From Rhodospirillales bacterium (lineage in GTDB: Bacteria; Pseudomonadota; Alphaproteobacteria; Acetobacterales; Acetobacteraceae), in contig JAGWOU010000187.1 of assembly GCA_028870815.1 (NCBI GenBank), forward strand, positions 1-5,019: a stretch of DNA of 5,019 nt. Reading direction: 5' to 3'. Both the position numbers and the translations under genes were made by a program. Shown here in pieces: positions 1-5,019 of this stretch; within the stretch, counting starts at the first letter, position 1; each line of letters starts with the position of its first letter. The notes under the pieces were generated by a model, which was not told the DNA's origin, made no database searches, and saw only the letters and a list, made by a program, of their open reading frames with translations.

Positions 1-195
1 GCCGGGCTTACCGGGCATCTGAAGATCGGGGACAAGGCACGGATTGGTGCGCAGTCTGGCGTGATGCAGGATGTACCGGCGGGCGAGGAGGTGCTGGGCG
101 CGCCGGCGCAAAATGCCAAGAGCTTTTTCCGCGAGGTGATAACCTTGCGCAAACTTGCCCAATCGGGGCGCAAAGAACAGTCATCAGGGACCTGA
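1..195 (+). CDS. lpxD: UDP-3-O-(3-hydroxyacyl)glucosamine N-acyltransferase, C-terminal end (partial)
   Basis: Only the last 64 codons of this gene are present; the 5' part lies left of the window, and the TGA stop is at 193–195. The visible protein has the end of a left-handed beta-helix built of hexapeptide repeats (LKIGDKARIGAQSGV), then the turn VPAGEEVLGAPAQ, then a basic helical tail (FFREVITLRKLAQSGRK). The segment 'AQSGVMxDVPAGExVxGxPA' followed by a helix is the usual end of LpxD. LpxD transfers a 3-hydroxyacyl chain from acyl carrier protein to the 2-amino group of UDP-3-O-acylglucosamine, the third step of lipid A synthesis, in the cytoplasm. The N-terminal uridine-binding domain and the catalytic histidine are outside the window. 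A different hexapeptide acyltransferase cannot be excluded from this fragment alone, but fabZ and lpxA immediately downstream make lpxD by far the best reading. fabZ starts 6 nt after the stop, so the two are probably co-transcribed. Confidence 0.9.
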   Translation, partial: AGLTGHLKIGDKARIGAQSGVMQDVPAGEEVLGAPAQNAKSFFREVITLRKLAQSGRKEQSSGT

Positions 196-201
196 GAGAG
201 A

Positions 202-693
202 ATGAACGACGAGACGGATCAAAACCTTCCGCCCGTGGATGTGGCGATGATCGACATCAAGCAGATTTTGTCGATGATCCCGCACCGTTACCCATTTCTT
301 CTGGTCGATCGGCTGACGGATATTCGCAAGGATCATTCAGCCACCGGCATCAAGAACGTCTCGGTGAATGAACCGTTTTTCCAAGGGCATTTTCCGGGCC
401 ACCCGGTGATGCCGGGCGTGCTCATTGTTGAGAGCATGGCGCAGACGGCGGCGGGGCTGGTGATTGCCACGCTGGGGCCGGAAGCGGGTATTCCCATCGT
501 GTATTTCATGTCCATCGACGGTGCGAAGTTCCGTAAGCCCGTGACGCCGGGCGATCAGCTCCGCATCACCGTGACCAAGGAAAAGCGCCGTGGGCAGATT
601 TGGAAGTTTCTTTGCATCGCCAGGGTTGATGGCGTGACGGTCGCCGAGGCGACGATCACCGCCATGATCATGGGCGAGGTGAAGCCGGTTTAA
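202..693 (+). CDS. fabZ: 3-hydroxyacyl-[acyl-carrier-protein] dehydratase FabZ
   Basis: This 163-residue protein has the single hot-dog fold expected of FabZ (about 140–160 residues in the family). Landmarks are PHRYPFLLVDRL (27–38), FFQGHFPGHPVMPGVL (59–74) and the central hot-dog helix IVESMAQTAAG (75–85). By comparison with known FabZ enzymes, His63 and Glu77 are the catalytic pair; their 14-residue spacing matches the family. FabZ removes water from (3R)-3-hydroxyacyl-ACP to give trans-2-enoyl-ACP in fatty acid elongation, in the cytoplasm. It draws on the same hydroxyacyl-ACP pool that LpxA and LpxD use, which is the accepted reason it sits among lpx genes. The start at 202 gives a short, poorly conserved N-terminal extension of about 15 residues; ATG 247 (Met16) is the alternative. 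The purine-rich GAGAG just before 202 is too close to be an ideal ribosome-binding site; AGGGA at 186–190 is 11 nt away. No key residue is missing. Confidence 0.97.
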   Translation: MNDETDQNLPPVDVAMIDIKQILSMIPHRYPFLLVDRLTDIRKDHSATGIKNVSVNEPFFQGHFPGHPVMPGVLIVESMAQTAAGLVIATLGPEAGIPIVYFMSIDGAKFRKPVTPGDQLRITVTKEKRRGQIWKFLCIARVDGVTVAEATITAMIMGEVKPV

Positions 694-740
694 CCGCCCG
701 CCAGGCGTGCCGCGACACAAGCGGTAATCGAATGTGATTG

Positions 741-785
741 GCTCTGGCCCGCTGCCTTGCGTACAGCGCAAGGGGAAGCCAGAGC
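741..785. repeat. Nested inverted repeat (45-nt hairpin) between fabZ and lpxA
   Basis: The outer arms GCTCTGGC (741–748) and GCCAGAGC (778–785) are a perfect 8-bp inverted repeat. Nested inside are CCTTGCG (755–761) and CGCAAGG (767–773), a perfect 7-bp stem closing a 5-nt loop TACAG. The bases between the stems (749–754 and 774–777) would form an internal loop. No run of T follows on the + strand (the next bases are AGACAAAAAATG), so it is not a standard intrinsic terminator for fabZ, and the other strand has none either. The hairpin ends 24 nt before the preferred lpxA start, or 9 nt before the alternative ATG at 795. It could affect mRNA stability or lpxA translation, or be a dispersed palindromic repeat. 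The arms are seen directly; any role is inferred. Confidence 0.65.
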
Positions 786-809
786 AGACAAAAAATGTTG
801 GATACAGTG

Positions 810-1610
810 ATGAGTATGATCCACCCCACCGCTGTTATCGAGAACGGCGCGACAATCGCCCCCGGGGTGAAGATCGGCCCGTTTTGCACCGTAGGCAAGG
901 ATGTTGTGCTGGGCGAGGGGGTGGAGCTTGTCTCCCACGTCGCCATTGCGGGCCGCACCAGGCTGGGGGCGGGGGTGAAGCTGTTTCCTTTCAGCACGGT
1001 TGGGCTGGAGCCGCAGGACCTGAAATACAAGGGTGAGGAGACCGAGACGGAGATTGGCCCGCGCACGCAGATCCGCGAGCATGCCTCCATCCATCGCGGC
1101 ACGGTAACCGGCAGCGGCATAACGAAAATTGGCGCGGATTGCCTATTGATGGCCACGGTTCATGTGGCGCATGACTGCGTGCTGGGCGATGGTGTGATCC
1201 TCTCCAACACTGTCGCCCTGGGCGGGCATGTGGAGGTGGGAGACCGCGCGGTGATCGGCGGCAACGCGGCGTTGCTGCAATTCACAAGGGTAGGCGCTGG
1301 GGCCATGGTGGGCGGGCTGACCGGGGTGACGCGCGATGTGATCCCGTATGCCAGGGTATTTGGCACCCGGGCCGAACTGCTGGGGCTGAACCTGATCGGG
1401 CTAAAGCGCCGGGGGCTAGAAAAGGCCGAGATTTTTGAGGTTAGCGCGGCCTATAAATTTCTGTTCTGCGGCCCGGGCGTTTTCGCGGATCGTGCGGCGC
1501 AGGCGGCGGTGACGTACAAGGACAACGTCCTGGTGAATGAAATGTTGACCTTCATTGCCACGCCCTCCAAGCATGGCATTTTGACCAACGTGGCCGGTGG
1601 GGAAGAATAG
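810..1610 (+). CDS. lpxA: Acyl-[acyl-carrier-protein]–UDP-N-acetylglucosamine O-acyltransferase LpxA
   Basis: LpxA moves a (3R)-3-hydroxyacyl chain from ACP to the 3-OH of UDP-GlcNAc, the first step of lipid A synthesis; the enzyme is a cytoplasmic trimer. From ATG 810 the protein has 266 residues (E. coli 262). Residues 4–180 or so are hexapeptide repeats of a left-handed beta-helix (IHPTAVIENGATIAPGVKIGPF onward). DLKYKGE (70–76) and IHRGTV (94–99) follow, then HVAHDC (118–123), in which His121 matches the catalytic His125 of E. coli. GHV (139–141) matches His144, and Gly169 matches the acyl-length 'ruler' Gly173. The C-terminal helical domain holds GLKRRG (197–202) and ends near TPSKHGIL. 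Two positions are odd: Leu156 stands where E. coli has His160, and Arg187 where it has His191. The start is uncertain: ATG 795, 810 and 816 are all in frame and none has a strong ribosome-binding site. I chose 810 because 'MSMIHPTAV' resembles family N-termini. Confidence 0.95.
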   Translation: MSMIHPTAVIENGATIAPGVKIGPFCTVGKDVVLGEGVELVSHVAIAGRTRLGAGVKLFPFSTVGLEPQDLKYKGEETETEIGPRTQIREHASIHRGTVTGSGITKIGADCLLMATVHVAHDCVLGDGVILSNTVALGGHVEVGDRAVIGGNAALLQFTRVGAGAMVGGLTGVTRDVIPYARVFGTRAELLGLNLIGLKRRGLEKAEIFEVSAAYKFLFCGPGVFADRAAQAAVTYKDNVLVNEMLTFIATPSKHGILTNVAGGEE

Positions 1611-1630
1611 CCGCCGCGCTGGTTGACGGC

Positions 1631-1657
1631 GCCCGGGCAATATTCGATTGCTCAGGC
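1631..1657. repeat. Imperfect hairpin between lpxA and lpxI
   Basis: GCAAT (1637–1641) pairs with ATTGC (1647–1651) around the loop ATTCG. The stem extends outward with a G–U pair, a G–C pair, one C/A mismatch and three further G–C pairs to 1631/1657. It lies in the 84-nt gap between the lpxA stop and the preferred lpxI start. The T-rich stretch GGTTTGTTC (1671–1679) lies about 14 nt beyond the stem and is too far away and too broken for a normal intrinsic terminator. The pairing is seen directly; function is unknown. Confidence 0.4.
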
Positions 1658-1694
1658 CAGCTAAATTAAGGGTTTGTTCGATGAGTACAGCCGC

Positions 1695-2513
1695 ATGACG
1701 CGCCCGCTCGGCATTATCGCGGGCGGTGGAGCGTTGCCCGGCCAGGTGGCCGCCGCCGCCGAGGCGGCAGGACGGCGTGTGTTCATCGCCGGATTGGAGG
1801 GGTATGCCGAGCCGCATGTGCTGGCTGCCTACCCGCACCGGTTCTACCGGCTGGGCGCGGCTGGCGCGATGCTCCGCGCCTTCCGTGAGGAAGGCTGCCA
1901 GGATCTGGTGATGATCGGCCCGGTCAAACGGCCCTCCTTCCTGTCTCTGCGCCCGGATGCTGAGGGCACTAAATTTCTGGCCAGGATCGGGAAGGCGGCG
2001 TTCCTTGGCGATGACGGGTTACTGGCGGCGATTGTGCGCGTGCTCTCCGAGGAAGGCTTCCGGGTGCTTGGCGCGCATGAGATCATGACGGATGTGCTGG
2101 CGCCGGACGGTTTGCTGACACGTCAGGCGCCGGATGCGCAGGCCATGGCCGATATCAAGCGCGGTATGGATGTTCTGAAAGTGACGGGTGCTGCGGATAT
2201 CGGCCAGGCCTGCGTTGTGCAGCAAGGGCTGGTTCTGGCGCTGGAGACGGTTGAGGGCACCGATGCCATGCTGTCGCGGATATCCGCGCTTGCCCGGCCC
2301 GGCCCGGCTGGCGTGCTCGTAAAAATCGCCAAACCGCAGCAGGACAGGCGCGCGGACCTGCCGACGATCGGGCCAGACACGATCCGGCATGCGCTGGACG
2401 CAGGGCTTAGAGGTGTGGCATTCGAGGCTGGCGGTACTATCTTGGCAGAAAGGCGGCATTCGATTGAAATAGCCGATAAGTCAGGTGTTTTTTTGATCGG
2501 CATTCGTACTTAA
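1695..2513 (+). CDS. lpxI: UDP-2,3-diacylglucosamine pyrophosphatase LpxI
   Basis: LpxI cleaves UDP-2,3-diacylglucosamine to 2,3-diacylglucosamine-1-phosphate (lipid X) and UMP, the fourth step of lipid A synthesis; it replaces LpxH in most Alphaproteobacteria. From ATG 1695 the protein has 272 residues, close to the Caulobacter enzyme. It opens with the family's glycine loop LGIIAGGGALPGQV (5–18). GPVKRPSF (75–82), GAHEIM (126–131), DIGQACVVQQGLVLALE (168–184) and EGTDAML (187–193) follow, then KPQQDRRADLPTIG (213–226). Asp221 in ADLPTIG corresponds to the Asp of RVDLPTIG that I take to be the essential Asp225 of Caulobacter LpxI (from memory). The C-terminal domain ends with a conserved AGGTILAER-like strand region. 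The start at 1695 brings the glycine loop close to the N-terminus, as in relatives. TTG 1674 in the same frame would add seven residues with no similarity that I recognise. Neither start has a good ribosome-binding site. The gene downstream is not the usual lpxB. Confidence 0.95.
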   Translation: MTRPLGIIAGGGALPGQVAAAAEAAGRRVFIAGLEGYAEPHVLAAYPHRFYRLGAAGAMLRAFREEGCQDLVMIGPVKRPSFLSLRPDAEGTKFLARIGKAAFLGDDGLLAAIVRVLSEEGFRVLGAHEIMTDVLAPDGLLTRQAPDAQAMADIKRGMDVLKVTGAADIGQACVVQQGLVLALETVEGTDAMLSRISALARPGPAGVLVKIAKPQQDRRADLPTIGPDTIRHALDAGLRGVAFEAGGTILAERRHSIEIADKSGVFLIGIRT

Positions 2514-2527
2514 ATGAACTTGAACGC

Positions 2528-2535
2528 AGGAGAGG
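2528..2535 (+). promoter_or_regulatory. Strong ribosome-binding site that fixes the gloA start
   Basis: AGGAGAGG is an almost perfect Shine–Dalgarno sequence and sits 5 nt before ATG 2541. It lies downstream of the other in-frame ATG at 2514, so 2541 is the real start. It is by far the best ribosome-binding site in the window. Confidence 0.85.
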
Positions 2536-2540
2536 CCTAT

Positions 2541-2939
2541 ATGACCGAATTCTCTTACCTTCATACGATGCTGCGGGTCGGGGACCTGGAGAAGAGCGTC
2601 CATTTCTATACCAGCTTGCTGGGCATGAAGGAGCTTCGCCGTAACGAAGTGCCAGAGGGTAAATACACGCTCGTATTTGTGGGTTATGGCGACGAAACCG
2701 GCAACACGGTGCTGGAGCTTACCTATAACTGGGGCACGGACAAGTATGATCTGGGCTCGGCCTTTGGCCATCTCGCCCTTGGCGTGCCTGATATCTATGG
2801 TGCCTGCGAACGCCTGCGGGCGGCGGGTGTGAAAATTTCCCGCGAGCCCGGCCCGGTGAAATTCGGCACCACGGTGATCGCCTTCATCGAGGATCCGGAC
2901 GGTTACAAGATCGAGTTGATCGAGCGGAAGCCACGTTAA
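2541..2939 (+). CDS. gloA: Lactoylglutathione lyase (glyoxalase I)
   Basis: Glyoxalase I isomerises the hemithioacetal of methylglyoxal and glutathione to S-D-lactoylglutathione, detoxifying methylglyoxal in the cytoplasm. The protein has 132 residues (E. coli GloA 135) and follows the E. coli sequence closely: LHTMLRVGDLEKSVHFY (7–23), FVGYG (46–50), ELTYNWGTDKYDLG (59–72), GHLAL (76–80) and the end TTVIAFIEDPDGYKIELIE (110–128). All four metal ligands of the VOC-fold enzyme are in place: His8, Glu59, His77 and Glu125 (E. coli His5, Glu56, His74, Glu122). The short length and lack of inserts place it with the Ni/Co-dependent bacterial type rather than the longer Zn-dependent type. The start is set by AGGAGAGG at 2528–2535; an ATG at 2514, right after the lpxI stop, would add nine residues. 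It lies 27 nt after lpxI and 1 nt before the next gene, so co-transcription with the lpx genes is likely although its job is unrelated. Confidence 0.97.
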   Translation: MTEFSYLHTMLRVGDLEKSVHFYTSLLGMKELRRNEVPEGKYTLVFVGYGDETGNTVLELTYNWGTDKYDLGSAFGHLALGVPDIYGACERLRAAGVKISREPGPVKFGTTVIAFIEDPDGYKIELIERKPR

Positions 2940-2940
2940 C

Positions 2941-4149
2941 ATGACGGCGCTGGCGGCACTTCTGAGCAAGGGTTTCAACCTGGCCGACAAGATTTTTCCG
3001 GACGCGGCTTTTTCCGTCGCGGATGCCGGAGGGCTGATCAAGGCCGCGGGTGTTTCGCCATCGGCGGATTCGGTTGAAGGGCTGGAGGCGCTGCTGGCGT
3101 CCATCCGCACGGAATCGGAACTAAGCCTGTTCGGGCGGGTCTCTCTGAAATGGGATTTCATCCGCCTGCTGCGCAACGCGCAACGCATTGAGGACGCGCA
3201 TGTTGCCAATCCGGCGTTGGCCGCAGCACCCATCAAGGCGCCCTTGATCATCCTTGGGCTACCGCGTTCGGGAACGAGCTTTCTGCATACCCTGATGGCG
3301 GAGGACCCTGGCAACCAGGTGCCGCGCAACTGGCAGATGATTTATCCCGCGCCGCGCCCGGCGGGCTTCAACCCTGATGGCGACAAGCGCGTGATCAACG
3401 TGGACAAGCAGCTCGACCTGTTCAACGGTCTGGCGCCGGGGTTTCGTGACCTGCATCCGATTTACGCGGACAGCCCGCAGGAATGCAGCGAGATCACCTC
3501 GCATGTGTTCCAAAGCCTGCGGTTCGACTCCACCCATCGCGTGCCCTCTTATTTTGAATGGCTGGAACGGCGCGGGCATGACGATGCCTTCGTTTTCCAT
3601 AAGAAATTCCTACAATTTCTACAAAATGGCAGCCCGGCGCGCTGGGTGCTGAAATGCCCGGACCATACTTTCACGCTGGACGCGATTTTGCGGATTTATC
3701 CAGATGCGCGTTTCGTGATTCTGCATCGCGATCCGCTGGCGGTGCTGGGTTCGGTCGCGCATCGGACCCAGGTGCTCCGCCGGCCATTTTTGCGCGGGAT
3801 TGATGCTGGAGAGATCGGCGCGCAGGTTGCCGCGCGCTGGACGCAAGGTGCTAATCTGCTGCTGGAATTCGACCAGCGGGAAGATGTGCCGGCTTCACGC
3901 AAGCTGCATATGCAGTATGAGGAGTTTACCGCGGCGCCGCTGGCGGCGATGGAGCGCATTTACACGCATTTCGGTGAGGAGCTGACACAGACCGCTTCAC
4001 AGGCGATGGAGCGGGTGATTCAGGCGAAACCGCGTGGCGGCTATGGCCGGCATGCGCCGTACCGGCTTGAGGCGTTTAAACTCAGCGTACCGGCGCTGCA
4101 AAGTGCCTTCCGGCCTTACGTGCTGCAATATTGCCAAGCAGCTCAGTGA
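2941..4149 (+). CDS. Sulfotransferase family protein (PAPS-type), substrate unknown
   Basis: This 402-residue cytosolic-type protein has no signal peptide or membrane segment that I can see. Residues 1–95 form a probable helical N-terminal region. The phosphosulfate-binding loop LIILGLPRSGTSFLH lies at 102–116, and the 3'-phosphate-binding strand and helix RFVILHRDPLAVLGS at 257–271 (Arg263, Ser271). RWVLKCPDH (234–242) is a further family block. The C-terminal KPRGGYGRHAPYRLEAF (363–379) matches the end typical of the 'Sulfotransfer_3' group. Such enzymes are expected to move sulfate from PAPS to a hydroxyl group, but many members have no known substrate and I do not recognise this one. It begins 1 nt after the gloA stop, with GGAAG (2926–2930) as a modest ribosome-binding site, so it is probably translated from the same message. 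Lying behind lipid A genes and facing a glycosyltransferase, it may modify a glycolipid or surface sugar; that is inference only. Its last 22 codons overlap the convergent gene. Confidence 0.88.
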   Translation: MTALAALLSKGFNLADKIFPDAAFSVADAGGLIKAAGVSPSADSVEGLEALLASIRTESELSLFGRVSLKWDFIRLLRNAQRIEDAHVANPALAAAPIKAPLIILGLPRSGTSFLHTLMAEDPGNQVPRNWQMIYPAPRPAGFNPDGDKRVINVDKQLDLFNGLAPGFRDLHPIYADSPQECSEITSHVFQSLRFDSTHRVPSYFEWLERRGHDDAFVFHKKFLQFLQNGSPARWVLKCPDHTFTLDAILRIYPDARFVILHRDPLAVLGSVAHRTQVLRRPFLRGIDAGEIGAQVAARWTQGANLLLEFDQREDVPASRKLHMQYEEFTAAPLAAMERIYTHFGEELTQTASQAMERVIQAKPRGGYGRHAPYRLEAFKLSVPALQSAFRPYVLQYCQAAQ

Positions 4150-5019
4150 TTGTGTCCAGCAGAATCGGCGCGGTCACGCCCAGGCTGTAATTCTGTTCTA
4201 CGCGGCGGCGGGCCGCTGCGCCTAATGTCGCACATAGTCCGGGATTTTCCCGCAATGTACGTAAATGCGTGATCCAATCTTCCGCGTCATATGCCAGAAA
4301 ACCGGTTTCGCCGTGGACCACGATGCGGCCATTGGCGCCGACGGCGCTGGCGATGGCGGGGCGTGCCATGGCCATGTATTGGATGAGCTTATAACCCGAT
4401 TTGCCATTGGCCCAGTTTGTGTCAGGCAGGGGCATGATGCCTGCGTGGCAGCGCCCGATAAGGCTCGCCTCTGTAGCTTCCGTCCAGGCGACACCTTCCA
4501 CGTCAACGCCTGGCAAGGTGAATTCCGGGGCGCCGACCACCAGCAGCTTGAATTGCTGCTCCCGGCTTAATGCGCGCAATGGCTCTGCAATAGACTCCAG
4601 ATAGGTGGCATTTAAAGGCGTGCCGATCCAGCAAACGGTGAACGGGCCCGAGGGTGGGGGTGGTGGCTGATAGCGGGCAAGGTCGATAACCGTCGGCAGA
4701 AGCAGAATGTTTCGCGCACCTTCGGACAAGGCCCAGCGGTAGAGCGTGTCGTTGGCGACGATCGTCAGCTCTGCCCCGCGCAGCAATTTGCCGAATTTAT
4801 TGCGCAGCAGCATCCGCACGAGAGGCGAATTTGATTCGGCATAGCGCAGGGCCCAGGCATCGTCGAAATCGAGAATATAGGGCGTGTCCCTCAGCACGCC
4901 GCGTTCAAGCCAGAATGGCAGCCAGGGCAGAAGTTCCTTCTCGATCCATAGCAGGTCATGTTGTTTGATTTCGTCGCGCAGGGTTATCGCGCGCTTGTAG
5001 GCGGCCAAGGCAGCGCTTT
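4082..5019 (-). CDS. Glycosyltransferase, GT4-like GT-B fold (5' end outside window)
   Basis: The reading frame stays open to the right edge, so the N-terminus is cut off by the window; TTG 5006–5008 is just an internal leucine codon. About 310 residues are visible, numbered here from that leucine. WIEKELLPWLPFWLERG (21–37) and ILDFDDAWALRY (45–56) belong to the N-terminal Rossmann domain. A linker with five prolines (115–119) leads to the C-terminal donor-binding domain, which starts at VCWIGTP (125–131). GKSGYKLIQYMAMARPAIAS (202–221) is the sugar-nucleotide-binding block. The usual second Glu of the EX7E motif is Gln210, which I recall as common in this subgroup. VVHGETGFLA (230–239) follows. 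Such enzymes add a sugar from a nucleotide-sugar donor, usually in surface polysaccharide synthesis; donor and acceptor cannot be told. The stop at 4082–4084 lies inside the sulfotransferase gene, giving a 68-nt tail-to-tail overlap. Confidence 0.9.
   Translation of the reverse strand, partial: SAALAAYKRAITLRDEIKQHDLLWIEKELLPWLPFWLERGVLRDTPYILDFDDAWALRYAESNSPLVRMLLRNKFGKLLRGAELTIVANDTLYRWALSEGARNILLLPTVIDLARYQPPPPPSGPFTVCWIGTPLNATYLESIAEPLRALSREQQFKLLVVGAPEFTLPGVDVEGVAWTEATEASLIGRCHAGIMPLPDTNWANGKSGYKLIQYMAMARPAIASAVGANGRIVVHGETGFLAYDAEDWITHLRTLRENPGLCATLGAAARRRVEQNYSLGVTAPILLDTITELLGNIAARKAGRHFAAPVR

Noticed and set aside
741..790. Hairpin considered as an intrinsic terminator of fabZ.
   Set aside because: No T-run follows the stem on either strand, and lpxA downstream is expected to be co-transcribed.
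738..809. Upstream extension of lpxA from TTG 738 (24 extra residues).
   Set aside because: It would place coding sequence over the hairpin, starts with a rare codon without a ribosome-binding site, and adds residues unlike any LpxA N-terminus.
668..1156. Open frames of 134 and 162 codons on the - strand across the fabZ–lpxA gap and the start of lpxA.
   Set aside because: They are antisense to lpxA, overlap each other in different frames and show no family features.
1701..1725. Perfect 7-bp inverted repeat CGCCCGC/GCGGGCG just inside lpxI.
   Set aside because: It lies within codons for the conserved N-terminal segment RPLGIIAGGG; GC-rich codons are enough to explain it.
2481..3329. A 282-codon open frame on the - strand opposite gloA and the first part of the sulfotransferase gene.
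   Set aside because: It lies antisense to two well-supported genes, and its translation is rich in Arg, Ser and Ala with no recognisable motif. Long antisense frames are common in GC-rich coding DNA.
3605..3627. AT-rich short direct repeat (TTCCTACAA / TTTCTACAA).
   Set aside because: It encodes the repeated Phe-Leu-Gln residues of the sulfotransferase and has only two copies; most likely chance.
4200..4222. GC-rich inverted repeat (GCGGC…GCCGC) near the convergent gene ends, considered as a terminator.
   Set aside because: It is inside the glycosyltransferase coding region, in an Ala/Arg-rich stretch, and has no T-run on either side.

Overview
The window (about 60% GC, all protein-coding) looks like chromosomal DNA from an alphaproteobacterium. 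The run lpxD–fabZ–lpxA–lpxI is the classic lipid A cluster. The use of LpxI rather than LpxH for the UDP-diacylglucosamine hydrolysis step is typical of Alphaproteobacteria. The style of the LpxA C-terminus and of the whole cluster suggests Acetobacteraceae or another member of the Rhodospirillales. That placement is by eye and was not tested by a search.

Layout on the + strand: the 3' end of lpxD (1–195), fabZ (202–693), a 116-nt gap with a strong nested hairpin, lpxA (about 810–1610), an 84-nt gap with a second weaker hairpin, lpxI (about 1695–2513), gloA (2541–2939, with an excellent ribosome-binding site) and a sulfotransferase-family gene (2941–4149). The six genes point the same way with no recognisable terminator between them, so they may form one transcription unit. 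On the - strand, a GT4-type glycosyltransferase enters from the right edge and ends at 4082. Its last 68 bases overlap the end of the sulfotransferase gene tail to tail.

How the genes work together: FabZ and LpxA/LpxD compete for the same (3R)-3-hydroxyacyl-ACP pool, FabZ for fatty acid elongation and LpxA/LpxD for lipid A. LpxA adds the first acyl chain to UDP-GlcNAc. LpxD adds the second after LpxC deacetylation (lpxC is not in the window). LpxI then releases UMP to give lipid X. The usual next gene, lpxB, does not follow lpxI here. Instead there is a glyoxalase I gene (methylglyoxal detoxification) and a putative sulfotransferase, facing a glycosyltransferase that may belong to a separate surface-polysaccharide locus.

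There is no stretch over 300 bases without a gene, and I see no RNA gene, mobile element or CRISPR array. I did not find a clear new biological system. The items most worth a second look are two departures in LpxA at positions equivalent to E. coli His160 and His191, the nested hairpin between fabZ and lpxA, and the replacement of lpxB by gloA plus a sulfotransferase.
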